NCBI GenBank assembly: GCA_964607755.1
Contig: CAZSMC010000014.1
Coordinates: 11,293 to 75,292, forward strand
Reading direction: 5' to 3'
Length of the DNA: 64,000 nt
Source of the DNA: CAZSMC01 sp964607755
GTDB lineage: Bacteria; Zhuqueibacterota; Zhuqueibacteria; Residuimicrobiales; Krinioviventaceae
Shown here: positions 16,524-24,546 of the stretch, piece by piece
How positions within the stretch are numbered: the stretch's first letter is position 1
Layout of the letters: every line of letters begins with the position of its first letter
The notes under the pieces: model-generated
What the model saw: the letters and a program-made list of their open reading frames with translations, nothing else
Databases searched by the model: none
What the model was told of the DNA's origin: nothing
Position numbers and translations under genes: made by a program

Positions 16524-17315
16524 CTAATGAAAAGCACTAATAGCCATAAAAAGTGCTGCAACAATCGTCGTATACACGAATATTCTTTTTAAGAGATATT
16601 GTGAAATTTTTACTGAAATATGGCCGCCTAACGCGCCGCCAAAAGCGGCAGCAATAAGCAGCGGCAAAATCCATTTTACATCAAAATCACCTGCCAGTAA
16701 ATGTCCTGAGAATCCCATAAATGCAGTAAATGCAACCATAGCTGATGAGGTGCCCACTGCTACTCGCATGGGCACTCCACACAGTAGAACCATAAGTGGT
16801 ACTTTAAAGCTGCCACCTGAAATACCAAGCATACCGGCAAAAAAACCGATTACAGCCGTTAAGGGAAGAGCCAGCCATAGATTGACATAATAGTTATACG
16901 GCCCAAAGGAACGGAACCAATATCCTGTTTTCTTTTGCCTGTCAATGTTTTTCGGCTGAACCGGTTTTAACATTAAAAATGCAACACTTGCTAACAAAAT
17001 GGCAAAAATCGATTTTAAATGGACACTCATTAAATAATGAGCAACGTATCCTCCGAAAAAAGCCATAATATCTGTTAATGGATCAATAATTAAAGCAAGC
17101 TTCCAATCAACACTTTTGAATTTATGAAAAAACAAAGTAGCCAACAATGCTGTCGTCATTAGAACCAATTGCGCACTGGTAGCGGCTGCTGTCATCGAAA
17201 AACCAGAGGCTACGAATAATGGCACATAAAAATTGCCTCCTCCTCTACCCAGCATGCTCATGATGCATCCTAACAAAAAGACAGCACATGTTACATATAT
17301 GATTTTATCAGCCAT
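16524..17315 (-). CDS. TauE/SafE-family anion permease
   Basis: A 263-residue membrane protein with about eight hydrophobic segments arranged as two repeats. Family motifs are LGRGGGNFYVPLFV in the first half and GMLGISGGSFKVPLMVLL in the second, with VGTSSAMVAFTAF following. Members export sulfite, sulfoacetate or related small anions. It lies between DUF169 and FmdB-like genes in the NifX cluster, which could point to sulfur supply for cluster formation; the substrate is not proven. Confidence 0.85.
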   Translation of the reverse strand: MADKIIYVTCAVFLLGCIMSMLGRGGGNFYVPLFVASGFSMTAAATSAQLVLMTTALLATLFFHKFKSVDWKLALIIDPLTDIMAFFGGYVAHYLMSVHLKSIFAILLASVAFLMLKPVQPKNIDRQKKTGYWFRSFGPYNYYVNLWLALPLTAVIGFFAGMLGISGGSFKVPLMVLLCGVPMRVAVGTSSAMVAFTAFMGFSGHLLAGDFDVKWILPLLIAAAFGGALGGHISVKISQYLLKRIFVYTTIVAALFMAISAFH

Positions 17316-17325
17316 TCGTAATCAT

Positions 17326-17952
17326 CTATAGACGCTTTTCATTCTTTTTAGATTGAACAAGATCAAAGTGCTTTTTGGGAATGCCAACAGCAAGCCGTTC
17401 TTTACCAATTTTCGCATACGTGCGAGAATCGGAACATCCAAAAGAAAATGTAATTTCATTTTGAACGTACGATTTTACTGCGATTCCGCTACAAATCGAC
17501 ATCATGCTACACAAAGAAATGTCCAGAGTTTTACCTTCTTTATTATGATACAAGTAAAGCAGTTTCATAATCTGAGCGGGTGTCACATAAGACATGATCA
17601 CATCCGGATCTTGCTCCGTGTTCAAGCCAATGAACTGAAAAGTGCCATCCAAATGAATTAATTCCGGAATAATGGATCGCAATGCATTTCTGGTCAATTT
17701 TGATTTTTTCAAGCAATGTTTATAAAAAGATGACACACTCTTCCAACCAAAAGCAAAAAGCGCTCCGGGACAATTGATACTGTTTTTATCCAGGATAACA
17801 GGATGCGTGACAGCTTTTTTCGTCGCCTCACAAAATCTGACATCATGTAAATATTTTGCCTCTTTGATTTCGGGATCCTTTTTGTAAAATTTGATATCTA
17901 TCCAATGCGTGCCAAATGCTTTTCTAAAGTTACTGTTTAATGTGTTCATCAT
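17326..17952 (-). CDS. DUF169 protein
   Basis: The 208-residue protein shows the DUF169 pattern: GTHWIDIKFYKKDPEI, VRFCEATKKA, LDKNSINCPGALFAFGW and a late FSFGCSDSRTY. Several Cys residues (FCEA, NCPG, CSMMSICSG, FGCSDSR) are placed as in the family and suggest metal or cluster binding. Function is unknown; in anaerobes the family is often found near redox and corrinoid genes. It is 10 bases upstream of the TauE/SafE gene. Confidence 0.85.
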   Translation of the reverse strand: MMNTLNSNFRKAFGTHWIDIKFYKKDPEIKEAKYLHDVRFCEATKKAVTHPVILDKNSINCPGALFAFGWKSVSSFYKHCLKKSKLTRNALRSIIPELIHLDGTFQFIGLNTEQDPDVIMSYVTPAQIMKLLYLYHNKEGKTLDISLCSMMSICSGIAVKSYVQNEITFSFGCSDSRTYAKIGKERLAVGIPKKHFDLVQSKKNEKRL

Positions 17953-17979
17953 ATTTCACTGACTCTTTTTTTAAACTCA

Positions 17980-18567
17980 TTACATTTTCCCTGCAGCGTC
18001 CAGAGCAGCTTGTACAATCGGATATTTTGTAGGAGCTGCTGTGACATAAGGATGCGTGGCCATTTGCAAGGTTTCCAATTCAGTAGAAGAAACGCGCTGT
18101 TGAATAGCCATGCCAATAATGTTAATCAGTTCACCGCAACACATCCCACCGGCAACCTGCCCTCCCAAAATAATCCCGGATTTTTTGGAAAAAATCAATT
18201 TCACATCAACTTGATGCGCTCCTGGCAAAGTCGCCGGATGTTTATCCACAGCCTGAGCTGTGCCCGTAATAATTTCAAAATTTTCTCTTCCAGCCGTGTC
18301 CTCTGTCAGTCCTGCCGAGCCTAAAACAAGACCATCAACAAAAGTCGAGTAAATAGCAATTGTTCCTTTATTTTCCCGAACCACTTTTAGTTTGAACAAA
18401 TTGGCGCCGGCAATTCGGCCTTCTGCCGTGCCTGTCGAAGCGAGCATCACCGGGGCATCCTTTCGGGTATAAAAATCTTTTTTGTCTGTATAATATCGTC
18501 TTGCTGTAATCGCACTCACAACACCTGAAGGACCGCCACCGACAGCAAGAACATCAGCTTTCTTCAC
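17980..18567 (-). pseudogene. FAD-dependent disulfide oxidoreductase/NADH oxidase with large in-frame internal deletion
   Basis: The frame codes 195 residues from a GTG with a good AAAGGAG site. Residues 1-26 are the FAD-binding start (DVLAVGGGPSGVVSAITAR). From about residue 31 the sequence jumps to the C-terminal third of the family (DAPVMLASTGTAEGRIAGAN, then IILGGQVAGG and ATHPYVTAAPTKYPI, the dimerisation domain). The normal enzyme has about 450 residues, so roughly 250-270 residues, with the redox-active Cys and the NADH domain, are missing. The junction is near base 18477 at YYTDKK/DFYTRK. The product cannot be a working oxidoreductase. Confidence 0.82.
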
Positions 18568-18587
18568 CTTTTTCTCCTTTCAATAGA

Positions 18588-19292
18588 TTATCGTTTTTCA
18601 CCTTTGATGACCACAAAAGAACCTTCTCCATATCCTGGGACAGCATGCTCGATGTGAGTCATTTTATCCAGTAAATCAAAAATAGTTTGATAGAACAGAA
18701 AATTGTAAAAACCTGCCTTTCCGAGATAATAGATCACCTGCTCAACAGAGTAAAAGTTTGCTTCCCGATAGAATATGTTTTTTTGTTTGTTTCTCTGGTA
18801 TTTTTTCCCAATTAGACTTTCTTTATCTACAAAACCAATAATGATGCAACCATTACTATGCAAAATTCGGTGAATTTCTTGTAACGATTTGAAAACATTG
18901 TCCAAAAAACAAATGGTCGTTACCATTAATACATAGTCGAATGTTTCGTTGGCAATAGGTAACGTTTCCGCTATTCCATTGACGATAGCAGTACCTCGAC
19001 TCATCGCGAGCTTGCTCATCTTTTTTGAAGGTTCAAGACCAATAGAAATATCCAAGGGTGCAGCAAATCGTCCGCTTCCAGCTCCAATTTCAATACCACA
19101 ACCTTTTTGAGGAATAACCTTTTTTAATGCCAATAATTCAGATTGATATACGATATAATGATCAGTAAACCAATGATCGTATTTCAAACTATGTTTTTCA
19201 AAGGGTTTAATACGAGGCATTTTAAAAACCACATTATTATATATTACTGCAATGCGAATCATTGACTTTGCATAGATTCCAGGACATCTCAT
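18588..19292 (-). CDS. Class I SAM-dependent methyltransferase
   Basis: The protein has the complete Rossmann core: GIEIGAGSGRFAAPL (SAM loop), ISIGLEPSKKM (acidic strand 2), GIAETLPIANETFDYVLMV (motif II/III) and an ILHSNGCIIIGFVDKES strand. The ATG at 19292 overlaps the upstream NifX-like stop (ATGA), which favours this start. The first 24 residues are not family-like, and a start at 19220 (MPRIKPFEKHSLKYDHWF) is the alternative. Proteins of this type commonly follow COG1433 genes in anaerobes; the substrate is unknown. Confidence 0.8.
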   Translation of the reverse strand: MRCPGIYAKSMIRIAVIYNNVVFKMPRIKPFEKHSLKYDHWFTDHYIVYQSELLALKKVIPQKGCGIEIGAGSGRFAAPLDISIGLEPSKKMSKLAMSRGTAIVNGIAETLPIANETFDYVLMVTTICFLDNVFKSLQEIHRILHSNGCIIIGFVDKESLIGKKYQRNKQKNIFYREANFYSVEQVIYYLGKAGFYNFLFYQTIFDLLDKMTHIEHAVPGYGEGSFVVIKGEKR

Positions 19293-19663
19293 GACCCGCC
19301 ATTGATCCCAAAATGCGAATTGACATTAGGTCCATCTGTCGATTGTAGTTCTCCCAATTTATACTTGTCAACTGCCGCTTTCACACCTCCGGATACGCCT
19401 GTTACGATTTCAATTCCAGCAGCGTTCAGCGTTTGATAGGCATTGGGGCCGATGTTTCCAGTCAATAGCACTTTTACTCCTTTTTCAGCCATTAATTGGC
19501 CAGCCTGTACACCAGCGCCGCCCATAACCTGGGTTTGGGAATTAGATATCGTCTCTGTGTCCATGGTTTCCGTATCCACAATAAGAAAATACGCACAGCG
19601 TCCAAATCTCGGATCAACTTGCGATTGTAATGTGTCGCCTTGCGATGTAATACAAATTTTCAT
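19289..19663 (-). CDS. NifX/NafY-like FeMo-cofactor-binding family protein (COG1433), second copy
   Basis: The 124-residue protein contains the COG1433 domain: VDPRFGRCAYFLIVD, QVMGGAGVQAGQLMAEKG, VLLTGNIGPNAYQTLNAAG. It is followed by a polar tail of about 20 residues ending in HFGINGGS, which the copy at 12966 lacks. Clear ribosome site AAGGAGAG before the ATG. It is near the promoter end of the minus-strand cluster, after the deformylase. Cluster binding is known for relatives; here it is inferred from the fold. Confidence 0.9.
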   Translation of the reverse strand: MKICITSQGDTLQSQVDPRFGRCAYFLIVDTETMDTETISNSQTQVMGGAGVQAGQLMAEKGVKVLLTGNIGPNAYQTLNAAGIEIVTGVSGGVKAAVDKYKLGELQSTDGPNVNSHFGINGGS

Positions 19664-19687
19664 ATGCTCTCCTTAAAATAGTTATGA

Positions 19688-20173
19688 TTAATAATTTTCT
19701 ACTCTTGTTCCTTTATCACATATTAAACGTCCGTTCAAATGATCAATTTCATGTTGCAGCACGCGAGCAGCGAGGCCAGCAACCTCAAAATGAAGATTTT
19801 TTCCCTCAGTATTTTTTGCACTTATTTCAACTGCAAAATCACGACTGATATCATATAATTGATTGGGTATACTTAGACACCTTTCAGCTTCATTTTCTTT
19901 TTCCGGAGAAAAAGAAAGAATGACAGGATTAATTAACACTTTTTCCATGTTCTCCAAATCAACAGTGATGATTCGACGTAAAAGACCAATTTGAGGAGCT
20001 GCCAGGCCAATCCCGTTATGTGCGATCATAAATGAAAACATATGTTGGGCAAATTCCTGCAAATTGTTATCAAAGGTACAAATTTCGTGTGAATGTTCTC
20101 TCAAAACAGCATCCGGGAAAAAACGCAATTCAAGATTATTGATAAAATTTTTGATATCATATTTTTGTGTCAT
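19688..20173 (-). CDS. def: Peptide deformylase
   Basis: The 161-residue metalloenzyme removes formyl groups from the N-termini of new proteins. Motif 1 is GIGLAAPQIG (54-63), motif 2 is ERCLS with the metal-ligand C99 (Arg in place of the usual Gly), and motif 3 is HEIDH (141-145) with the catalytic Glu. Length is close to the bacterial norm. Unlike most def genes it is not next to fmt but follows a ferredoxin gene in the fur-led cluster, so it may be an extra, condition-specific copy. Confidence 0.92.
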   Translation of the reverse strand: MTQKYDIKNFINNLELRFFPDAVLREHSHEICTFDNNLQEFAQHMFSFMIAHNGIGLAAPQIGLLRRIITVDLENMEKVLINPVILSFSPEKENEAERCLSIPNQLYDISRDFAVEISAKNTEGKNLHFEVAGLAARVLQHEIDHLNGRLICDKGTRVENY

Positions 20174-20188
20174 ATTCTCTTCATTTCA

Positions 20189-20419
20189 TTATATTTTTTT
20201 CAAAGAGATCGCATGACGCGGACACTCAAAAACACATAATCCACATCCTGTGCATTTTCCCAAATTGATTTTCGCCATATTAGCTTCCATAGAAATTGCA
20301 CTTTGAGGGCAAGCTGATACGCATCGATTACATCCTGTACATTGAGCTTCATCTATGAATGCTTTGACATTCTCAGCAACATCATCAGTGATGTTTGCTT
20401 TATTAATAATGATAATCAT
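20189..20419 (-). CDS. Small 2x[4Fe-4S] ferredoxin-like protein
   Basis: I use the ATG at 20419 (76 residues); a TTG two codons upstream is the alternative. The first 25 residues form a short lead, then CTGCNRCVSACP and CTGCGLCVFECP give two CxxCxxCxxxCP clusters. It would carry single electrons at low potential, for example to the MinD/ferredoxin ATPase or radical SAM enzyme of the same cluster (inference). A Fur-box-like sequence covers the start codon. Confidence 0.9.
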   Translation of the reverse strand: MIIIINKANITDDVAENVKAFIDEAQCTGCNRCVSACPQSAISMEANMAKINLGKCTGCGLCVFECPRHAISLKKI

Positions 20420-20423
20420 TTTC
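20405..20423 (-). promoter_or_regulatory. Fur-box-like sequence over the ferredoxin start codon
   Basis: AATAATGATAATCATTTTC matches the 19-base Fur consensus at 17 positions. Since it codes the Met-Ile-Ile-Ile start of the ferredoxin, the match may be partly accidental. If real, Fur could block transcription or translation inside the operon. Confidence 0.4.
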
Positions 20424-20443
20424 AATTAATTCATAAAAATTTT

Positions 20444-20890
20444 TCACGAACATTTTTCACACAAACCGTAAAAATGAATTATGTGATGCATTATCTTGAA
20501 ATTATGCTTTTTTGATAATTCACGTTCTGTTTTCTGCATGAGTTCAAGCTCTTCTTCGACAAAATCATCATAATTAATTATCTTTTTACATTTCATACAA
20601 ACCAGATGATGATGATGTCCTGAACTGTCAGGACTTGTAGTGAGTTCAAAACGTGCTTTTCCATCACCAAAATCAAATCGTTGAACCACACCGACTTTTT
20701 CAAACATGTCCAATGTTCGATAAACGGTTGTCAGCCCTATTGATGGATTAACCGTCAATGCTTTTACATAAATATCTTCTGCGCTCAGGTGTTTTTCTGT
20801 ATCATAAAGAATATTAATGATTATTTCCCGAGGAGTAGTAAGCCTGTAACCAGCTTGAAAGAGACGATTACGCCACCATGTTCCAGTCAT
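20444..20890 (-). CDS. fur: Fur-family metal-responsive repressor
   Basis: The 148-residue protein has the winged helix (GYRLTTPREIIINIL, then GLTTVYRTLDMFEKVGVVQRF), the sensor motif SGHHHHLVCMKC and a final CEKC, giving the two CxxC structural-zinc pairs. The HHHH stretch is the usual regulatory-metal site. It is the first gene of the minus-strand cluster and is preceded by a near-consensus Fur box, which indicates autoregulation. Whether it is a true Fur or a relative such as PerR or Zur cannot be settled; the classic iron box in front favours Fur. Confidence 0.9.
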   Translation of the reverse strand: MTGTWWRNRLFQAGYRLTTPREIIINILYDTEKHLSAEDIYVKALTVNPSIGLTTVYRTLDMFEKVGVVQRFDFGDGKARFELTTSPDSSGHHHHLVCMKCKKIINYDDFVEEELELMQKTERELSKKHNFKIMHHIIHFYGLCEKCS

Positions 20891-20946
20891 AATAAAATTA
20901 TCCTTAAATTAATTTAAAGCTCATTTTTTAGATACCCTTAAATAAT

Positions 20947-20965
20947 GATAATGATAACTATTATC
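20947..20965 (-). promoter_or_regulatory. Fur box upstream of fur
   Basis: GATAATGATAACTATTATC matches the classic Fur consensus at 17 of 19 positions, with the two differences in the centre. It lies 57 bases ahead of the fur start, in promoter position, and probably makes the whole downstream cluster iron-responsive. Confidence 0.8.
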
Positions 20966-21279
20966 AATATAATACTTTTTATTAATAATCCAAGTATTTT
21001 TTTCGATACTAAAATCGTTTTCAGAGAATTGAATTTAAATTTAAAATCATTCAGATGATCTCTGCCTGATCTTTCGACACGAGTTCACCTTTAAGGATTT
21101 GTTGGAATTGCACTTGTCCGCATCAGCTTTAAAAGCTGCCTGGATAATCCTTCAGCCACATTTCATGCCGTTTAGATTTTATGGCAAAATAGCACAAATA
21201 GTGGAATGAAATAAGGTATGCTGTTTTGTTAAAAAGTAACGATAAGCCAATTGATAATTATCCAATTGGGAGAGATAGT
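20966..21279. other. Intergenic region between divergent fur and pirin genes
   Basis: This 314-base stretch is the divergent promoter region. The part next to fur is very AT-rich; the part from 21060 to 21180 is more balanced. I see no gene, tRNA or clear riboswitch. Confidence 0.5.
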
Positions 21280-22014
21280 ATGAAGACGAAAAAGAAAAAA
21301 GTTACTTCAGTGATGATGCCTGAAGGCGCAGGTGCCAGAATCAGGCGTCTATTTCCGACAAGCTCTTATCAGCACATTGATCCGTTTGTGCTTTTGGATG
21401 AATTTTTCGTTGGTCCTCATGCAGGATTCCCGATGCATCCCCATAGCGGATTCGAGGCCGTCACTTATATGCTTCAAGGTTCTCTTGAGTACCAGGATAA
21501 CCTGGGAATTGTTTCTAAAGCGGGAGCTGGTGGTGTCCAACATTTTTTAGCCGGATCTGGATTTGAACATGCCGAAATGCCAGCTTCTGAAGAACTTTGT
21601 CATGGATTGCAATTATGGATTAATCTGCCCACTGACTTGAAAAATAGTCATCCAACTTTAAAAAAAGCGGAAAGCAATCAACTTCCTGAAGCTGAAATCG
21701 ATGGTGTACGCATTCGCACTATTGTTGGAGATGATTCCCCGCTAGCGCTGCAAACAGCAGTTATTTATCAGCATGTTTTTCTTGAACCTCATTATTCATA
21801 TAATGTCAATATCAAAGCTGGTTTCAACGGATTCATCTATGTGCTTGAAGGTTCTGTTTCTGTTTTAGGAGAAAAAATGGAGCAATATGAATCCCTGGTT
21901 GTGCAGAATTTCAAACAGTGCGAACTCCGCTCAGATGATCGTACCCAGGTTGTTGTGGCGGTGGGCCATCCTCTGGGACAACCTATTTTGCTGCGCGGGA
22001 CCTGTGTGTGCTAA
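21280..22014 (+). CDS. Pirin-family bicupin
   Basis: The start at 21280 has GGGAGAG in ribosome-site position and gives 244 residues. The N-terminal cupin shows the metal motif HPHSGFEAVTYMLQG (two His and a Glu, with a further His in GGVQHFLAG). A second, degenerate cupin follows (about 150-235). Pirins bind Fe or another metal; some act as quercetin dioxygenases or redox-sensitive regulators. The protein ends in RGTCVC, an unusual Cys pair. It is transcribed away from fur, so the shared region may also bring iron control. Confidence 0.88.
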   Translation: MKTKKKKVTSVMMPEGAGARIRRLFPTSSYQHIDPFVLLDEFFVGPHAGFPMHPHSGFEAVTYMLQGSLEYQDNLGIVSKAGAGGVQHFLAGSGFEHAEMPASEELCHGLQLWINLPTDLKNSHPTLKKAESNQLPEAEIDGVRIRTIVGDDSPLALQTAVIYQHVFLEPHYSYNVNIKAGFNGFIYVLEGSVSVLGEKMEQYESLVVQNFKQCELRSDDRTQVVVAVGHPLGQPILLRGTCVC

Positions 22015-22174
22015 AATTTAAACCCCACAACAGGAGAGTGCTGATAACAAAACCAGAGTTGTAAAGGGACATAACCGAATCCGAAGAAATATCCGTGCAT
22101 TAACCTCCAATATAAATTTCCATACTTTTTATAGATTTAAAAGAAAATGAATGCCAAATCTGAATAAACACACG

Positions 22175-23542
22175 TTACTTTTCCTCCGAATGTGGTTGTT
22201 TCATTTTAATTTTACGAAAAACGAAATAAACAGGAATTCCCGCAATCACAGTAAGGATGGCAAAACTCGATTCAAGCGGTCGTTCCAGAAATGCCAGCAC
22301 CAGAATCATCAGACCGAAAATGAGATATAAAGAAGGTGTTACCGGAAAGCCAGGCATTTTTAACACAGTCCGGTTTGTCCAGCGAAGCTTGAATACTCCC
22401 CCGATAGCAAGAAGCGGGAAAAGTCCCAGGGCAAATCCCATATAGGTGAGAATTTGATCGAACGTTCCTGTGAGAACCAAAAGTGAAGCAATGGCGGCTT
22501 GCAGCACAATAGCCCGGGTCGGAACCCGGTATTTGGGATGAACCCGGGCAAGACCTTTAAAGAATATTCCGTCGCTGGCCATAGCATAATAAACTCTCGG
22601 TCCTAAAATAATAAAAGCACTCAGCGATGAAAACAGGGCAATGGCAATTAATATTGACAACAACGATTCCCACGATTGGCCAAAGGCTTTTGCAACTGCC
22701 AGTCCACCGATTGAAATGACACCATGCATTTCTTCCGGTTGGACCGCGTAGACGTAAAACAAATTTAACAGAAAATAAAGAACAGTGACCAGGCCAGTAC
22801 CAAGAAGCAATGATAGAGGCAAATTCTTTCCCGGCTTTTTGATTTCGGAACCGACATAAGTTGCGGCGTTCCAGCCGCTGTACGCGAACATGATCCACAT
22901 CAACGAAAGGCCAAGACTTTTCATGCCGCCAAGATCGAACGAGTACGACGTCTTTTGCGTAAAATGCGACCAGTCACCGTGGCCGATAGCAAAGCCCACT
23001 CCAATTAAACCGGCGACCAGGGCTATTTTTAGGACGGTCAGTCCGTTTTGCACACGGGCACCTAATTTGATACCGCGAACATGTACGGCTGTAAACAGAA
23101 TTATGATCCCCACAGACAATATTTTTTGCAGCCACAAGTTAGGCAAAAACGGGACAGTGCTATCCACTGCAGAAAGTTGAGGGAGAGCCCGAAACATGTA
23201 TGTACTGAAACCTATTGCCGAGGCGGCAATGGGTGCGGAGAATCCTACAATGAGAGACACCCAACCGCTTAAAAATCCGAGCAACGGATGATACAATCGT
23301 GACAGGAACGCATATTCTCCACCGGCGTGGGGAAAAGCAGCACCTAACTCACCGTAACTCAAGGCACCGCAAAGAGCAATCACGCCGCCAACAATCCAGA
23401 GAATAAGCATCATTATGGGATTGCGCAGGTTTTCCATCAGCAGTCCCGAGGTGGTGAAAATACCGGCGCCAATCATATTGGCAACGACGATATTTACAAG
23501 GGGAAAAAGTGTGAGTTTGCGTTCGAGTTGGGATTTTATCAT
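22175..23542 (-). CDS. APC-superfamily amino-acid permease
   Basis: The 455-residue protein has about 12 hydrophobic segments. The first holds the substrate-site motif NMIGAGIFTTSGL. Further marks are GALSYGELGAAFPHAGGEY in helix 3 and FAYSGWNAATYVGSEIKKPGKN in helix 6 with its loop. This is the pattern of LAT/AAE-type amino-acid exchangers. Its start is 3 bases after the stop of the secreted methyltransferase gene, so both are made from one message. Substrate unknown. Confidence 0.88.
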   Translation of the reverse strand: MIKSQLERKLTLFPLVNIVVANMIGAGIFTTSGLLMENLRNPIMMLILWIVGGVIALCGALSYGELGAAFPHAGGEYAFLSRLYHPLLGFLSGWVSLIVGFSAPIAASAIGFSTYMFRALPQLSAVDSTVPFLPNLWLQKILSVGIIILFTAVHVRGIKLGARVQNGLTVLKIALVAGLIGVGFAIGHGDWSHFTQKTSYSFDLGGMKSLGLSLMWIMFAYSGWNAATYVGSEIKKPGKNLPLSLLLGTGLVTVLYFLLNLFYVYAVQPEEMHGVISIGGLAVAKAFGQSWESLLSILIAIALFSSLSAFIILGPRVYYAMASDGIFFKGLARVHPKYRVPTRAIVLQAAIASLLVLTGTFDQILTYMGFALGLFPLLAIGGVFKLRWTNRTVLKMPGFPVTPSLYLIFGLMILVLAFLERPLESSFAILTVIAGIPVYFVFRKIKMKQPHSEEK

Positions 23543-23545
23543 TGT

Positions 23546-24232
23546 TTATTGCGAACCTTTTTGTTCGCCACTTGCCGGTTTTTTATAGCTGATCAGAATG
23601 CCAGTTGATCTTTCATTTTCAATTGTGGTTTCGAATGTTGACAGATTTTGTACGTAATCCACAAACTCCTGTATCCCCCCTCTGTAGCGTCCCCACCGCA
23701 TCGACACATTATGAGCTGTGAAACAACCGCCGGGGTTGAGTTTGGGCGCCACATCTACGAAATATTGTTTGTACCACTGTTTATCGGCATCGCTAAACAC
23801 AAAATCAAACGGTCCATCCAGTTCCTTGACCAGTTTATGGGCGTCTGCCAAACGGGCATCGATATACTTTGACACACCAGCTTTTTCGAAATTCTCCAGG
23901 GCTTGATTATGCCGGCTTTTATCGATTTCAATTGTAACGAGTTTGCCACCGGTTTTGCTCAATGCCCAGGCAATCCAAATGGCAGAGTGTCCGGTTGATG
24001 TACCGATTTCAAGAGCACGTGTATATCCATTCTCTACGATAATATCGTAGAGCAATTTACCGTCGCGCATTGGAATGTTCATATCACGCCACTGCTGACG
24101 GTGATTTTCGAGGAATGATTCGACGCGCTCGTCAAGTGACGATGTCTGATTGGTTTCTTGTGCCACGACATGTGCCGAAACAACCAGTACGGACAATAAC
24201 AATAACCATACACACCCGGATAATAACCTCAT
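23546..24232 (-). CDS. O-methyltransferase-like protein with signal peptide
   Basis: The 228-residue protein opens with a Sec signal (hydrophobic core about residues 5-22, ending SAHVVAQ). A family 3 O-methyltransferase domain follows: ALEIGTSTGHSAIWIAWAL (SAM loop), LVTIEIDKSRHNQAL and FDFVFSDADKQWYKQYF, with metal-ligand-like Asp. A SAM-dependent enzyme outside the cytoplasm is odd, since SAM is not expected there. Either it acts before export or the N-terminus is a membrane anchor. A GAGGAG site precedes the ATG, which supports the start. It is closely coupled to the downstream permease. Confidence 0.82.
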   Translation of the reverse strand: MRLLSGCVWLLLLSVLVVSAHVVAQETNQTSSLDERVESFLENHRQQWRDMNIPMRDGKLLYDIIVENGYTRALEIGTSTGHSAIWIAWALSKTGGKLVTIEIDKSRHNQALENFEKAGVSKYIDARLADAHKLVKELDGPFDFVFSDADKQWYKQYFVDVAPKLNPGGCFTAHNVSMRWGRYRGGIQEFVDYVQNLSTFETTIENERSTGILISYKKPASGEQKGSQ

Positions 24233-24546
24233 TATGTTCTCCTCTTTGGCAAATTATCTGGAACTGGATAAATGGTGGAATATTTTTTAAAACAAAACGT
24301 CCCAGAACCTGTTTTGTTCAAAAATAAAACGAGTCTGAGAGTTTGTTGGCAATATATAGCTTTTGAATTTATCCTGGATGTATCAGAGCAAAATTAGATG
24401 GCAATTATATTTAATTATGAGCATAAAAAATGATTGATAATAAACATCGGTCTGCTATATTTACATATCGAAATAAAAAAACAAAATTAATATCAGTAAG
24501 AAGGTCAAGGAAAAAGAAATATCTTATCAAACGGCATAAATTGCTG
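24233..24546. other. Intergenic region, no gene seen
   Basis: The stretch between the nitrilase 3' end and the methyltransferase 5' end is AT-rich. Frames here are short and without family features. It probably holds the promoter of the methyltransferase-permease pair. Confidence 0.5.

Noticed and set aside
12966..19663. Nitrogen fixation locus suggested by the NifX-like proteins
   Set aside because: No nifHDK, nifB, nifE or nifN is present; the small COG1433 proteins alone do not indicate nitrogenase.
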